Assembly (NCBI GenBank): GCA_012840385.1
Contig: DULK01000028.1
Location: 1 to 64,000 of the forward strand
Reading direction: 5' to 3'
DNA from: Syntrophomonadaceae bacterium
Lineage (GTDB): Bacteria; Bacillota; DSM-12270; Thermacetogeniales; Thermacetogeniaceae
DNA: 64,000 nucleotides
The position numbers were made by a program, and so were the translations under genes. Of this stretch, positions 33,709-41,167 are shown in pieces (within the stretch, counting starts at the first letter, position 1; each line of letters starts with the position of its first letter). The notes under the pieces are model-generated. The model saw only the letters and a list, made by a program, of their open reading frames with translations. It was not told the DNA's origin and searched no databases.

Positions 33709-34281
33709 ATGAAACTCAGTGAGTGGGCAAGGAAGCAAGGAATTAACTACAAGACCGCCTGGAAGTGGTACAAAGAAGGAAAGCTGCCTGTCCCGGCTTA
33801 TCAAACACCAACCGGCACGATACTGGTCAAAGTCGGCGAAGAAAAGGAAGGAGGAAGGACGGCCATATATGCGAGAGTATCCAGCGCCGACCAGAGAGCA
33901 GATTTAGACAGGCAGGTAGCCAGGCTTTTGGAATTTGCGAACAGCAAAGGATTGGCCGTAGCAAAGACGATAACTGAAATTGGTTCCGGATTAAATGGGC
34001 ACCGCAGGAAACTTATGCGTCTTTTATCCGACCCGGAGGTTACAACCATAATTGTCGAACACCGTGATAGATTAGCCCGGTTCGGTTTTGAGTACATCGA
34101 GGCGGCATTGATGGCTCAGGGCAGAAGGATTATGGTTATGGAGCCAGGCGAAGTCAAAGACGATTTGGTTCAGGACATGATCGAAGTATTAACCTCGTTC
34201 TGCGCTCGTCTGTATGGGAGAAGATCGGCGAAGAACCGTGTGAAGAGAGCTATGGAGGCCATAGAGAATGCTGGTGAATAA
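33709..34281 (+). CDS. tnpA: IS607 family serine recombinase TnpA
   Basis: 190 aa. An N-terminal MerR-like helix-turn-helix (MKLSEWARKQGINYKTAWKW) precedes the serine resolvase catalytic domain: YARVSSADQRADLDRQ holds the active Ser, and VEHRDRLARFGFEYIE the conserved Arg pair. This reversed order (DNA-binding first) is typical of IS607. Length and motifs are intact. Its stop overlaps the ATG of a broken tnpB. Confidence 0.93.
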   Translation: MKLSEWARKQGINYKTAWKWYKEGKLPVPAYQTPTGTILVKVGEEKEGGRTAIYARVSSADQRADLDRQVARLLEFANSKGLAVAKTITEIGSGLNGHRRKLMRLLSDPEVTTIIVEHRDRLARFGFEYIEAALMAQGRRIMVMEPGEVKDDLVQDMIEVLTSFCARLYGRRSAKNRVKRAMEAIENAGE

Positions 34282-34490
34282 AGCCTACCGCTACGAGCTT
34301 AAACCGAACAAAAACCAGCTTGTGCTTCTCAAGAAGCACGCCGGATGCGCCCGCTTTGCCTGGAACTGGGGGCTGGCTGAAAGGAAAAGGCTCTGGAAGA
34401 GGAGAGAAAATCTACCAACGCAATAGAACAGCACCGGAAACTAAACAGGATAAAGAAAACAGATTTCCCTTGGATGTATGATGATGGGCT
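34268..34490 (+). pseudogene. TnpB N-terminal fragment (IS607), frameshifted
   Basis: From ATG 34268 the frame reads NKAYRYELKPNKNQLVLLKK and GCARFAWNWGLAERKRLWK, the typical TnpB start, then hits TAG after about 52 codons. Another frame continues IEQHRKLNRIKKTDFPWMYD, the next TnpB block, so a frameshift is present. The RuvC nuclease part and the 3' omega-RNA are missing; the sequence changes just before the terpene synthase-like gene. Confidence 0.85.
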
Positions 34491-34545
34491 TTAACCTTGG
34501 TTTTACGCGGTTCCGGTCAATGTTAATGGATGGGGGACTTTTTCG

Positions 34546-35622
34546 ATGATTGAGACACTCATGGCGAGGAGCGAACGGGGGCGGCGCCTGGCCCTGGTTA
34601 CCCGGTTCGTCATCCGGGTCTTTCCCCAGGTGGAAAGGGAACTCGGGCGCTGGCGGGAGCGCATCGCCGGAGCGGGGGACCGGGAACTGGCGGCCCAGGG
34701 GGTGGCAAGCATCAAAAAGAAGCGCTTCCACTGCCAGGGGGGAAGCGTTTACGCCCTGGCCGGTGGGGCGGACGGCGAACTCGTCCCGTTCATCGTCGCC
34801 TTCCAGACCATCAGCGACTACCTGGACAACCTGTGCGACCGCACCGGCTGCCTGGAGGCGGATGCCTTCCGGCAGCTGCACACCGCCTTCACCGATGCCC
34901 TGGACCCGGACCGGGAGCCGGGGGACTACTACCGCCTCTTCCCCCACCGGGACGACGGGGGGTACCTGGCGGCCCTTGTGCAGGAATGCCGCAGCGTCCT
35001 GCGCAGTCTCCCCTCTTACGGGGTGGTGAAAAGGGATGCCCTGTGGCTGGCCGGCCTTTACAGCGACCTCCAGACCTTCAAGCACGCCCATCTCCCCTTG
35101 AGGGAAACCCTGCTCAAGAACTGGTTTGCCGCCCATTCCGGCGGCTTCCCGGAACTGGACTGGTGGGAGTTTGCGGCGGCCACCGGCTCCACCCTGGGGA
35201 TTTTCGCCCTCTGCGCCGCCGCCGGACGGCCCGGCCTAACCGCCGCCGAGGCCCGGGCCGTTACCGCAGGCTATTTCCCCTGGATCTGCGGCCTCCACAT
35301 CCTGCTTGACTATCTTATAGACCAGGAGGAGGACCGGAAAGGCGGGGACCTCAATTTCGTCTCCTATTACCCCGGCCCTGCCGCCTGCCGGGAGCGCCTC
35401 GCCTTTTTCCTGAAGCGCGCCCTGGAGGCAGCCGCGGCCCTCCCGGAACCTCTTTTCCACACAACGGTGGTGCTCGGCCTCCCGGCCTTCTACCTGTCCG
35501 ATCCGAAGGTGCGGGCTCAAGGGCTTGAGGAGACGGCGGAACTGCTCCTCTCCACCGGGGGAAGGGAAACGCTGTCCATGTACCGGCTCTGCCGGATTTT
35601 AAGGGCGCTGGGGAAGATCTAG
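34546..35622 (+). CDS. DUF2600 family, YtpB-like tetraprenyl-beta-curcumene synthase homologue
   Basis: 358 aa. Matches the DUF2600/YtpB family, large-terpene synthases that cyclise C35 polyprenyl diphosphates. Acidic motifs expected to bind Mg-diphosphate are visible: TISDYLDNLCDR near residue 85-96 and LDYLIDQEEDRKGGDLNF near residue 245-265. It is convergent with, and overlaps by 4 bp, a polyprenyl synthase gene that could supply its substrate. Cyclic C35 terpenoids are reported from Bacillus spores; the product here is unknown. The ribosome binding site is weak (GGGG). Confidence 0.85.
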   Translation: MIETLMARSERGRRLALVTRFVIRVFPQVERELGRWRERIAGAGDRELAAQGVASIKKKRFHCQGGSVYALAGGADGELVPFIVAFQTISDYLDNLCDRTGCLEADAFRQLHTAFTDALDPDREPGDYYRLFPHRDDGGYLAALVQECRSVLRSLPSYGVVKRDALWLAGLYSDLQTFKHAHLPLRETLLKNWFAAHSGGFPELDWWEFAAATGSTLGIFALCAAAGRPGLTAAEARAVTAGYFPWICGLHILLDYLIDQEEDRKGGDLNFVSYYPGPAACRERLAFFLKRALEAAAALPEPLFHTTVVLGLPAFYLSDPKVRAQGLEETAELLLSTGGRETLSMYRLCRILRALGKI

Positions 35623-36608
35623 CTCTTTCGGGAGACCACCCGGCCGGCGAGGGCGAGCAGCATCTCCCGGGAGGGGAGGTACGGGATGGAGGCGAGGCAG
35701 TCACGGGCCTGACCGGCGAAATGAAGGGCTTTCTGGTAGGCGTAGGCGAGGGCGGCCGTTTCTTCGGCGGCTTTTTTTATGCGGGCGAAGCCCTCCGGAC
35801 CGCAGGCCCTTCCGGCTATGATTTCTTCTACGGCCGCCCGGTGGCTCCCCTCCTGCAGGAGGTAGATCACCGGGAGGGTCAGGACGCCCCGGGCGAGGTC
35901 GGAGTTGGCCGGCTTCCCCAGGGTGCAGTCGTCCGAACTGAAGTCCAGCAGGTCGTCCACGATCTGGTAGGCGAGCCCCAGGTTGCGCCCGAAGGCCGCA
36001 AGGGCTGCGGCAGTCTCCGGGGAGGCGCCTCCTGCCAGGGCTCCGGCGCCGCAGCAGGCGGCCAGGAGGGATGCGGTTTTCTTTTCGATATGGGCGATGT
36101 ATGCATCCTCGGTGAGGGATGTTTGGAAGAGGGACTCGCCCTCCTCCATTTCCCCCTGGCACATGGCCTGCACCGCCTCGGTCATCAGGGCCATCGCCCC
36201 GCGGGTCTGCTCACCGGCCAGCAGGCCGAAGGCGGCGGCGAACAGAAAATCCCCCGTCAGCACCGCCGCATGGTTGCCCCAGAGGGCATTGATGGTGGGC
36301 ACCCCCCGGCGCGTGTCCGCCCCGTCCAGAATGTCGTCGTGGATCAGGGATGCGGTGTGGATCAGTTCCGCCGCCACGGCCACGTCGAGGACGGGTTCCC
36401 GATCGGGACCCGGCCCGCCGCAGAGGATCACCAGCAGCGGGCGCAGGCGCTTGCCGCCGGCCTGGATGACGTGGGCGGCCAGCCTGGCGCATAAGCCCTC
36501 CCGGGCCGCGGTCAACCGGTGGAGCCTTCGCTCCACTTCGTCCAAAGCGAAAAGAACGGCGGATTCCCGGTGAGCTGCCTCGAATATCGTCTCAAGTGTC
36601 ATGTTCAT
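35619..36608 (-). CDS. Polyprenyl diphosphate synthase (heptaprenyl/octaprenyl type)
   Basis: 329 aa. Both aspartate-rich motifs are present: first LIHDDILDGADTRRG, second QIVDDLLDFSSDD. A conserved GGKRLRPLL lies near residue 52-60. Such trans-prenyltransferases condense isopentenyl diphosphate to C35-C40 chains for menaquinone or terpenoids. Chain length cannot be set by eye. Start ATG 36608 or 36602. Its location beside the YtpB-like gene suggests a role in C35 terpenoid supply. Confidence 0.92.
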   Translation of the reverse strand: MNMTLETIFEAAHRESAVLFALDEVERRLHRLTAAREGLCARLAAHVIQAGGKRLRPLLVILCGGPGPDREPVLDVAVAAELIHTASLIHDDILDGADTRRGVPTINALWGNHAAVLTGDFLFAAAFGLLAGEQTRGAMALMTEAVQAMCQGEMEEGESLFQTSLTEDAYIAHIEKKTASLLAACCGAGALAGGASPETAAALAAFGRNLGLAYQIVDDLLDFSSDDCTLGKPANSDLARGVLTLPVIYLLQEGSHRAAVEEIIAGRACGPEGFARIKKAAEETAALAYAYQKALHFAGQARDCLASIPYLPSREMLLALAGRVVSRKS

Positions 36609-36650
36609 AGCTTTACCGGGATTGCCGTTCTTTATCCCATATCTTTTTAT

Positions 36651-36992
36651 TTATATCCTTCGAATGCGAATGTGATTTGTAGACACAATGATTATATTAC
36701 TTAGATCATCAGCATGTTCTTGTAAGACTCGCTTTATAAGGCTTTTTCTTTTATCAAACGGTACGTCTGCAACACGGATGATACCACAATGCATTTTGCC
36801 TTTTCTTATATAAAGTTCTCCGAAGTCCTTGTCAGCAGTAATGATTATACGCTTTTATATTAAAGCCAATTCCATTATTTCCTCATCAGACATAGATGGA
36901 TTTATAGAACGTACTTCCTTGACATCATGGCCAATCTCGGATAGCCAAACTGACAGTCTTCCTCCAACACATACATCAATTAAAAATCTCAT
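36651..36992 (-). pseudogene. DUF5615 PIN-like toxin with in-frame stop
   Basis: Reads MRFLIDVCVGGRLSVWLSEI and on, then a TAA at 36855-36857 (codon 46), then IIITADKDFGELYIRKG and VPFDKRKSLIKRV to a normal stop at 36651. The whole 113-codon DUF5615 frame is otherwise intact, and a single base change would restore it. ATG overlaps the upstream antitoxin stop by 4 bp. Compare the intact homologue at 57955. Confidence 0.85.
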
Positions 36993-37240
36993 TGCGCAGC
37001 CTCACTATTAATTGCTTCTATGCTCTCATTTGCAACCAGGGCACGAGCAAAAGCCAGGCACGCTCTAATATCATCTAACTCCAAATCGGGGTATTCCTCC
37101 AGTAATTCTTGTATGGTTACCCCTTGTTCAAGAAGCGCCAAAATGTTCTCTACTTTAATACGCATACCACGGATAATGGGTTTACCTCCGAATATTACTG
37201 GATTAATTGTAATTCTTTTTAAGAGATCTGTATCATCCAT
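36989..37240 (-). CDS. DUF433 family antitoxin
   Basis: 83 aa. DUF433 signature: TINPVIFGGKPIIRGMRIKV followed by LLEQGVTIQELLEEYPDLELDD, a helix-turn-helix-like fold used as antitoxin to DUF5615 toxins. ATG 37240 follows AAAGGAGGAA. Its cognate toxin is disrupted by a stop, leaving an orphan antitoxin. Confidence 0.9.
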   Translation of the reverse strand: MDDTDLLKRITINPVIFGGKPIIRGMRIKVENILALLEQGVTIQELLEEYPDLELDDIRACLAFARALVANESIEAINSEAAQ

Positions 37241-37306
37241 ACCGTGGTTCCTCCTTTCATAATAGGATAACTGTTATTTCTAATTATACTACATTTTGTT
37301 ATATAA

Positions 37307-37531
37307 CTGCCCTGGAAATACGTTCTGGTTATCCTTGCAGGCGTAGCGACCTACGGAGGTTGTTACTCGCCCTTGACGAAGGAGCAGCTAACGGCAGCCG
37401 AACTGAGACATGGATGCCGAAGTAGCCGACTCCGCTGCATGGATGCAGCGTAGGAGGCGGTCGGCTGCCGTCTGCGACGAGTCTTAGGGCGAGTTCAACC
37501 GGAGTCCGGGAGCAAGCGCAAGGATAACCAG
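37307..37531. mobile_element. Structured MITE-like repeat, copy 2
   Basis: A perfect 14-bp inverted repeat (37325-37338 with 37518-37531) encloses the same arms as copy 1 and a central 8-bp hairpin (37433-37450). The left outer end CTGCCCTGGAAATACG (37307-37322) is the reverse complement, with one mismatch, of the copy 1 right end. The right outer end is missing. Relative to copy 1, paired positions change together, both in the central hairpin and in the terminal stem. Confidence 0.75.
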
Positions 37532-37580
37532 ATTTCATCCTCTGCTGGTGTCACCGGAGGTGACGTGAAGGTCTGTCTTG

Positions 37581-38564
37581 TTATAAGCCATCCCCGCGCT
37601 GCTCGGCCTTTTTCTCCGGTACGTAGATGCTCCGGCCCAGGCGGCGGTCGAAGCTCGTCCAGGCGTCGGGGCCCTTGTGGGACTTCACCATCTGCCCCAC
37701 CTGGTTGATGCGGGCCGACATCAGATCGGCGTGGTGCAGGGCGACCGCCTCGATGGTGCGCGGCTCCTCCACCGCCCCCCACTCCCGCTGGCCGTGGTGG
37801 GAGAGGATCAGGTGGTCCAGGTGCAGGGCCAGCCCCTCCGGGAAGCCCTCGATCTCCGCCAGCTTCTCCCGCAGAAAGTCATGCCCCAGGATGACGTGCC
37901 CCCCCAGCAGCTGTCCTACCCCGGTGCGGCGGAAGGTGAGTCCGGACTGGTCGTACTCCCACAGCTTCCCCACGTCGTGGAGAACCGCCCCGGTCAGCAG
38001 CAGGTCGCCGTTCAGCCTTTCCCCCTGCACCTCAATGACCTTGGAGCAGTACTCCATCACCTCGAGGGTGTGCTCCAGGAGGCCGCCCCCGTAGGCGTGG
38101 TGCACCTGCCGGGCTGCCGTGGCCGTGGAAAAGGAGTCGAGGAAGCCGGGGGTGAAGACCGCCTCCAGCAGCCTTTTCAGGTGGGGGTCGCTCACCCTCC
38201 CGGCCAGGGAGGTGAACTTCGCCCGCATTTCCGGGATGTCCCGTTCCGTCACCGGGCGGAAGTCGTTCAGATCGAGCTCCGATTTGTCGGCCTTCAGACA
38301 GACCTCGATGTTTACCTGCAGGCCGTTGAACTCGGTGACGGTCCCGTGGACGATGGCCACGTCACCGGGGGAAAGCTCCCGGTAGAGGTCCTCCGCCAGG
38401 GCCGGGTCCCAGACGCGCCCCTCCACCGTTCCGGTGCGGTCCCCGATCAGCAGCTTGAGGAACTTCGCCCCGCTTTTCGTTTTCCCGATGCTCATGTCGA
38501 AAATGCCGAAATAGGTGGCCACATCGTGCCCCGGCTGCAGGCCTTTCACCCACTGGGTCTTCAC
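37581..38564 (-). CDS. OB-fold/HD-domain protein, YhaM-like 3'-5' exoribonuclease
   Basis: 327 aa. N-terminal OB-fold nucleic-acid-binding region (SGAKFLKLLIGDRTGTVEGR) and a central HD phosphohydrolase domain: HHAYGGGLLEHTLEVMEYC, LLTGAVLHDVGKLWEY with the HD pair, and LSHHGQREWG. This is the YhaM/CBF1 arrangement, an exonuclease that trims RNA and ssDNA in Gram-positives. GTG 38564 is the start, with GAGGGGG upstream. Monocistronic. Confidence 0.88.
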   Translation of the reverse strand: MKTQWVKGLQPGHDVATYFGIFDMSIGKTKSGAKFLKLLIGDRTGTVEGRVWDPALAEDLYRELSPGDVAIVHGTVTEFNGLQVNIEVCLKADKSELDLNDFRPVTERDIPEMRAKFTSLAGRVSDPHLKRLLEAVFTPGFLDSFSTATAARQVHHAYGGGLLEHTLEVMEYCSKVIEVQGERLNGDLLLTGAVLHDVGKLWEYDQSGLTFRRTGVGQLLGGHVILGHDFLREKLAEIEGFPEGLALHLDHLILSHHGQREWGAVEEPRTIEAVALHHADLMSARINQVGQMVKSHKGPDAWTSFDRRLGRSIYVPEKKAEQRGDGL

Positions 38565-38847
38565 CCGAACTCCCCCTCGCCTTGTCGATCTGCTTCGCCA
38601 TAGTTTAAACTACCGCGGCGGCACCTTTGCCGCCGTCCGGTTTTTTCCGCCGCGGCCGGGTCTCCGCTGCCGCCCGGTTCCCGCCGGGGCGGCCCGATCC
38701 GCGGCGCCCCTGCGGTTATTATAACAGAACGGCACTTACTGCGGAATCGGGCATAATCTTGACGAAGGTTAATAGTATACCAGGCTGCACCGGCACACTG
38801 GGGGAATGCCTGCAAATGGTAAATAATAGTGCATTATCCGGAGAGCG

Positions 38848-38856
38848 GTGTTATAA
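38848..38856 (+). promoter_or_regulatory. Extended -10 promoter of the Uma2 gene
   Basis: TGTTATAAT, with consensus TATAAT at 38851-38856, 34 bp before the start codon. Confidence 0.6.
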
Positions 38857-38889
38857 TCTGATCAGCAAGCGAAAAGGAGGTGCCGGTTC

Positions 38890-39486
38890 ATGGGCGCAAA
38901 CATCCCCCCGGCAGGCGAGATATTCGTCACCTACGAGCAGTACGCCCAGATGCCCGATGACGGCCGGCGTTACGAGGTCCTGGAGGGGGTGCTGCAAATA
39001 ACGCCTTCGCCCACCACAAGGCATCAGAGAGTCTCGGGAAACCTGTATTTTATTTTGAGAAGCCATGTTGCAGAACGTGATTTGGGGGAGGTGTTCGACG
39101 CCCCGCTCGACGTGGTCCTCAGCAGCACCTGCGTCCTCCAGCCGGACCTGGTTTACGTATCCCGGGCGAGGGGGCAGGTTGTCAACGAGGAAAACATCGC
39201 CGGCGCCCCCGACCTGGTGGTCGAAATCGTCTCCCCCGCCACTGCCAGCCTCGACCGGGTGACCAAGGCCCAGCTCTACGCCCGCCACGGCGTCCCCTAT
39301 TACTGGGTGGTCGACCCCGACCGGCAGACGGTAGAGGAGTTCCGCCTGGAACGCGGGATCTACATGCCGGTGCGGCAGTGGGAGGGCGGGGACAGGTTGC
39401 CCCGGAGCTCTTCCCCGGCCTGGAGATCGAGCTGTCCGGCCTCTTCGGCAGGTGAGGAAAACCGTTCCGTGGCGGATTGCCCGTGA
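38890..39486 (+). CDS. Uma2 family endonuclease-like protein, C-terminus frameshifted
   Basis: 198 aa as read. The PD-(D/E)XK-like Uma2/DUF820 fold is clear: FVTYEQYAQMPDDGRRYEVL, LEGVLQITPSPTTRHQRV, LQPDLVYV, PDLVVEIVSPAT, and KAQLYARHGVPYYWVVDPD. After about residue 168 the frame changes: the alternative frame from about 39396 reads APELFPGLEIELSGLF and stops at 39455, as in the family. A 1-bp change near 39394-39400 therefore altered the last about 17 residues; the catalytic core remains. ATG 38890 follows AAAAGGAGG. Confidence 0.82.
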   Translation: MGANIPPAGEIFVTYEQYAQMPDDGRRYEVLEGVLQITPSPTTRHQRVSGNLYFILRSHVAERDLGEVFDAPLDVVLSSTCVLQPDLVYVSRARGQVVNEENIAGAPDLVVEIVSPATASLDRVTKAQLYARHGVPYYWVVDPDRQTVEEFRLERGIYMPVRQWEGGDRLPRSSSPAWRSSCPASSAGEENRSVADCP

Positions 39487-39491
39487 GTCCC

Positions 39492-39884
39492 ATGAACAAC
39501 GGCCTCTGCTGGAAAGATGTTTTGAGAGAGACGGCTGCTCTGCTCCTGGAAAGAGGGGAAGCGGCGGTTGCCGCCCGGCTCGAAAAATGCGAGATCGAGG
39601 CCCGCTTCTGCGCCCGCGCCTCCGGCTGCGACGCCTACACCGTCGTCCTGGTGACCGGGGAAGAAGCGGAGGTGGATTACCTCTACAACAGGTGCGAACT
39701 GATCCAGGAAGCCCTGAACGAGGTGCTTCCGGCCAAAGGATGCCTCTGCACCGATCTGCTGGTGCGCCTGCCCGCTCCCGGGGGGCCCGAACACCTGCTA
39801 GAGGGGCTGCGGGCCTTATGCGCCGCAGTGGAACGGGAAGGCCGGCAGCCCCCTTCCGGCCGGAGCGGGGCGGGGCAGAGCTAG
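39492..39884 (+). CDS. Hypothetical protein, 130 aa
   Basis: Soluble alpha/beta-like protein with several cysteines (ARFCARASGCDAYTVV, GCLCTDLLV). Sequence such as YLYNRCELIQEALNEVLP suggests a compact helical domain. No family is recognised. Start ATG 39492 is poorly supported; GTG 39483 is an alternative. Confidence 0.5.
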   Translation: MNNGLCWKDVLRETAALLLERGEAAVAARLEKCEIEARFCARASGCDAYTVVLVTGEEAEVDYLYNRCELIQEALNEVLPAKGCLCTDLLVRLPAPGGPEHLLEGLRALCAAVEREGRQPPSGRSGAGQS

Positions 39885-39934
39885 GCCGCCGGATTCACCC
39901 GGTCGCACACGAGATTTTGTCAACGAGATTTTGT

Positions 39935-39963
39935 TTGACTGGGAGGGAATTTCGAGTTATAAT
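39935..39963 (+). promoter_or_regulatory. Promoter of tRNA-Gly
   Basis: TTGACT (39935-39940), 17 bp, TATAAT (39958-39963), 22 bp upstream of the tRNA. A direct repeat ACGAGATTTTGT occurs twice just before the -35. Confidence 0.8.
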
Positions 39964-39984
39964 TATATTGCACCAATTGCACGA

Positions 39985-40059
39985 GCGGGAGTAGCTCAGT
40001 GGTAGAGCACCGGCTTCCCAAGCCGGGTGTCGCGGGTTCGAATCCCGTTTCCCGCTCCA
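39985..40059 (+). tRNA. tRNA-Gly (anticodon CCC)
   Basis: 75 nt cloverleaf: acceptor GCGGGAG/TTCCCGC, D arm AGCTCAGTGGTAGAGC, anticodon arm CCGGCTTCCCAAGCCGG with CCC, T arm CGCGGGTTCGAATCCCG, encoded CCA. Confidence 0.98.
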
Positions 40060-40208
40060 TTTTTATTTGCCCCTGAAATCCGGGTTTGCAAGAAGCATAG
40101 ACTTTCAAGTGCTTCCACGAGGCATGGACACGAAGAGGGTAGCCGCTGCCGTTTTCTGTATTATACGTTTTCCGGTATGATATAATTTTACCAGGGGTGA
40201 TAACAACG

Positions 40209-40424
40209 ATGGCATTGAAGCGCTTTACAGCAGCTGTTACCAGGGAAGGTAAGTGGTATGTTGCCCGCTGTTTAGAGGTAGAAGTTGTGTCTCAGGGAGA
40301 AACTTTGGAGGATGCCTTGGCCAATCTAAAGGAAGCATTAGAACTTTACTTTGAGGACGCCGATGAACCGGTAGCAACGGAAACACCGATTATAGCACCT
40401 TTAGAAGTAGAGATTGCTTTATGA
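40209..40424 (+). CDS. hicB: HicB family antitoxin
   Basis: 71 aa. RFTAAVTREGKWYVARCLEV, then EVVSQGETLEDALANLKEAL, the short HicB fold. An extended -10 (TGATATAAT, ending 40186) precedes it. Overlaps hicA by 4 bp. GTG 40197 is an alternative start. Confidence 0.88.
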   Translation: MALKRFTAAVTREGKWYVARCLEVEVVSQGETLEDALANLKEALELYFEDADEPVATETPIIAPLEVEIAL

Positions 40425-40648
40425 GCCAATTGCCTGTTCTATCCGGGAAAGAAATTATTCAACTACTGAAGAGCATTGGCTTTTCAGAAGTGAGTTGTAA
40501 AGGGAGCCATGTTAAGCTTAAGGGCTTCCGGGATGGAGAAAAAAGAATCGTAATTGTTCCTTTACACGATGAACTTGCCTTCGGAACACTCCGCTCTATT
40601 TTACGACAGGCCGGATTGACCGTGAAAGATTTACGCAATTTAATATAA
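40421..40648 (+). CDS. hicA: HicA family mRNA interferase toxin
   Basis: 75 aa. LSGKEIIQLLKSIGFSEVSC, then the catalytic CKGSHVKLKG, then VPLHDELAFGTLRSILRQAG. All expected HicA positions are present. Related to, but clearly different from, the pair at 21.1 kb. Its 3' end meets the remains of a PIN gene on the other strand (overlap 40640-40648). Confidence 0.9.
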   Translation: MSQLPVLSGKEIIQLLKSIGFSEVSCKGSHVKLKGFRDGEKRIVIVPLHDELAFGTLRSILRQAGLTVKDLRNLI

Positions 40649-40762
40649 ATTTAATATAACTGAGCGTTTCGCCCAATTCCCCGCCTCAAGGTAGTAAATA
40701 AAACAGTTGGTATCCAGGGCAATCACTTTGTGGCCCTGCAGCGCCTGCTTCAGCTTTCCCAT
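40640..40762 (-). pseudogene. Truncated PIN toxin
   Basis: Starts MGKLKQALQGHKVIALDTNC and FIYYLEAGNWAKR, the PIN N-terminus with its first catalytic Asp. It then runs into unrelated sequence and stops after 40 codons where the hicBA module lies. It looks like a vapC cut by arrival of hicBA. Confidence 0.75.
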
Positions 40763-40863
40763 TGCTCCCTTTCCTTCCTGACATAGAAATCAGGGTCAAC
40801 ACCCTCCCAGACCTGCCGGTGCAGGCCCGGCAGGCGATCGGCGAAACTCTTGGGCCTGGGAGG
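40750..40863 (-). pseudogene. Antitoxin C-terminal fragment (VapB-like)
   Basis: The frame ending at 40750 reads KSFADRLPGLHRQVWEGVDP and DFYVRKEREQWES, a typical VapB/AbrB-type tail (FYVRKERExW). It overlaps the ATG of the truncated PIN gene in the usual vapB-vapC way. No N-terminal domain remains. Confidence 0.55.
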
Positions 40864-40876
40864 GGTGCTATTCCTT

Positions 40877-41128
40877 CTAGCGCTGTGCCTCAAGGTACCG
40901 TTTAACCGCCATTCTGACAAAGGTAGAGCGGTCCATTCCCAGCCGACGCGCTTCCCTGCTGATGGCCAGCATGTCTCCGGCATCGAAACGTACTGTCAGG
41001 ACCAGGCGTTTCGGCTTGTATTCCACCGGTTCTATTTCGCCAACGGCGAACTCGGTGGTGTCATGGTTATCCCAGAACTCTGCCATCTCTTCTATGTTTC
41101 TAAATTCAGGAATCCTTTTTTTCGTCAC
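40877..41128 (-). CDS. CopG/ribbon-helix-helix antitoxin-like protein
   Basis: 83 aa. EEMAEFWDNHDTTEF at the N-terminus and LTVRFDAGDMLAISREARRL with RSTFVRMAVKRYLE at the C-terminus form the CopG antitoxin pattern (BrnA-like, RHH). GTG 41128 start. No intact toxin gene adjoins it; a VapB/VapC relic is downstream. Confidence 0.75.
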   Translation of the reverse strand: MTKKRIPEFRNIEEMAEFWDNHDTTEFAVGEIEPVEYKPKRLVLTVRFDAGDMLAISREARRLGMDRSTFVRMAVKRYLEAQR

Positions 41129-41167
41129 CTTTAGTCACCCCCATAACGGGATTTTAAAAAATGCAAA

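Noticed and set aside
34441-35136. 231-aa minus-strand frame
   Set aside because: Antisense to the YtpB-like gene, whose acidic motifs are clear.
36855-36857. In-frame TAA in the DUF5615 gene as programmed readthrough
   Set aside because: No stimulatory context; TAA is the least leaky stop, and decay is common in the window.
39920-40108. Minus-strand 62-aa protein containing ETGFEPATPGLGSRC
   Set aside because: It is the antisense translation of tRNA-Gly, a well-known spurious annotation.
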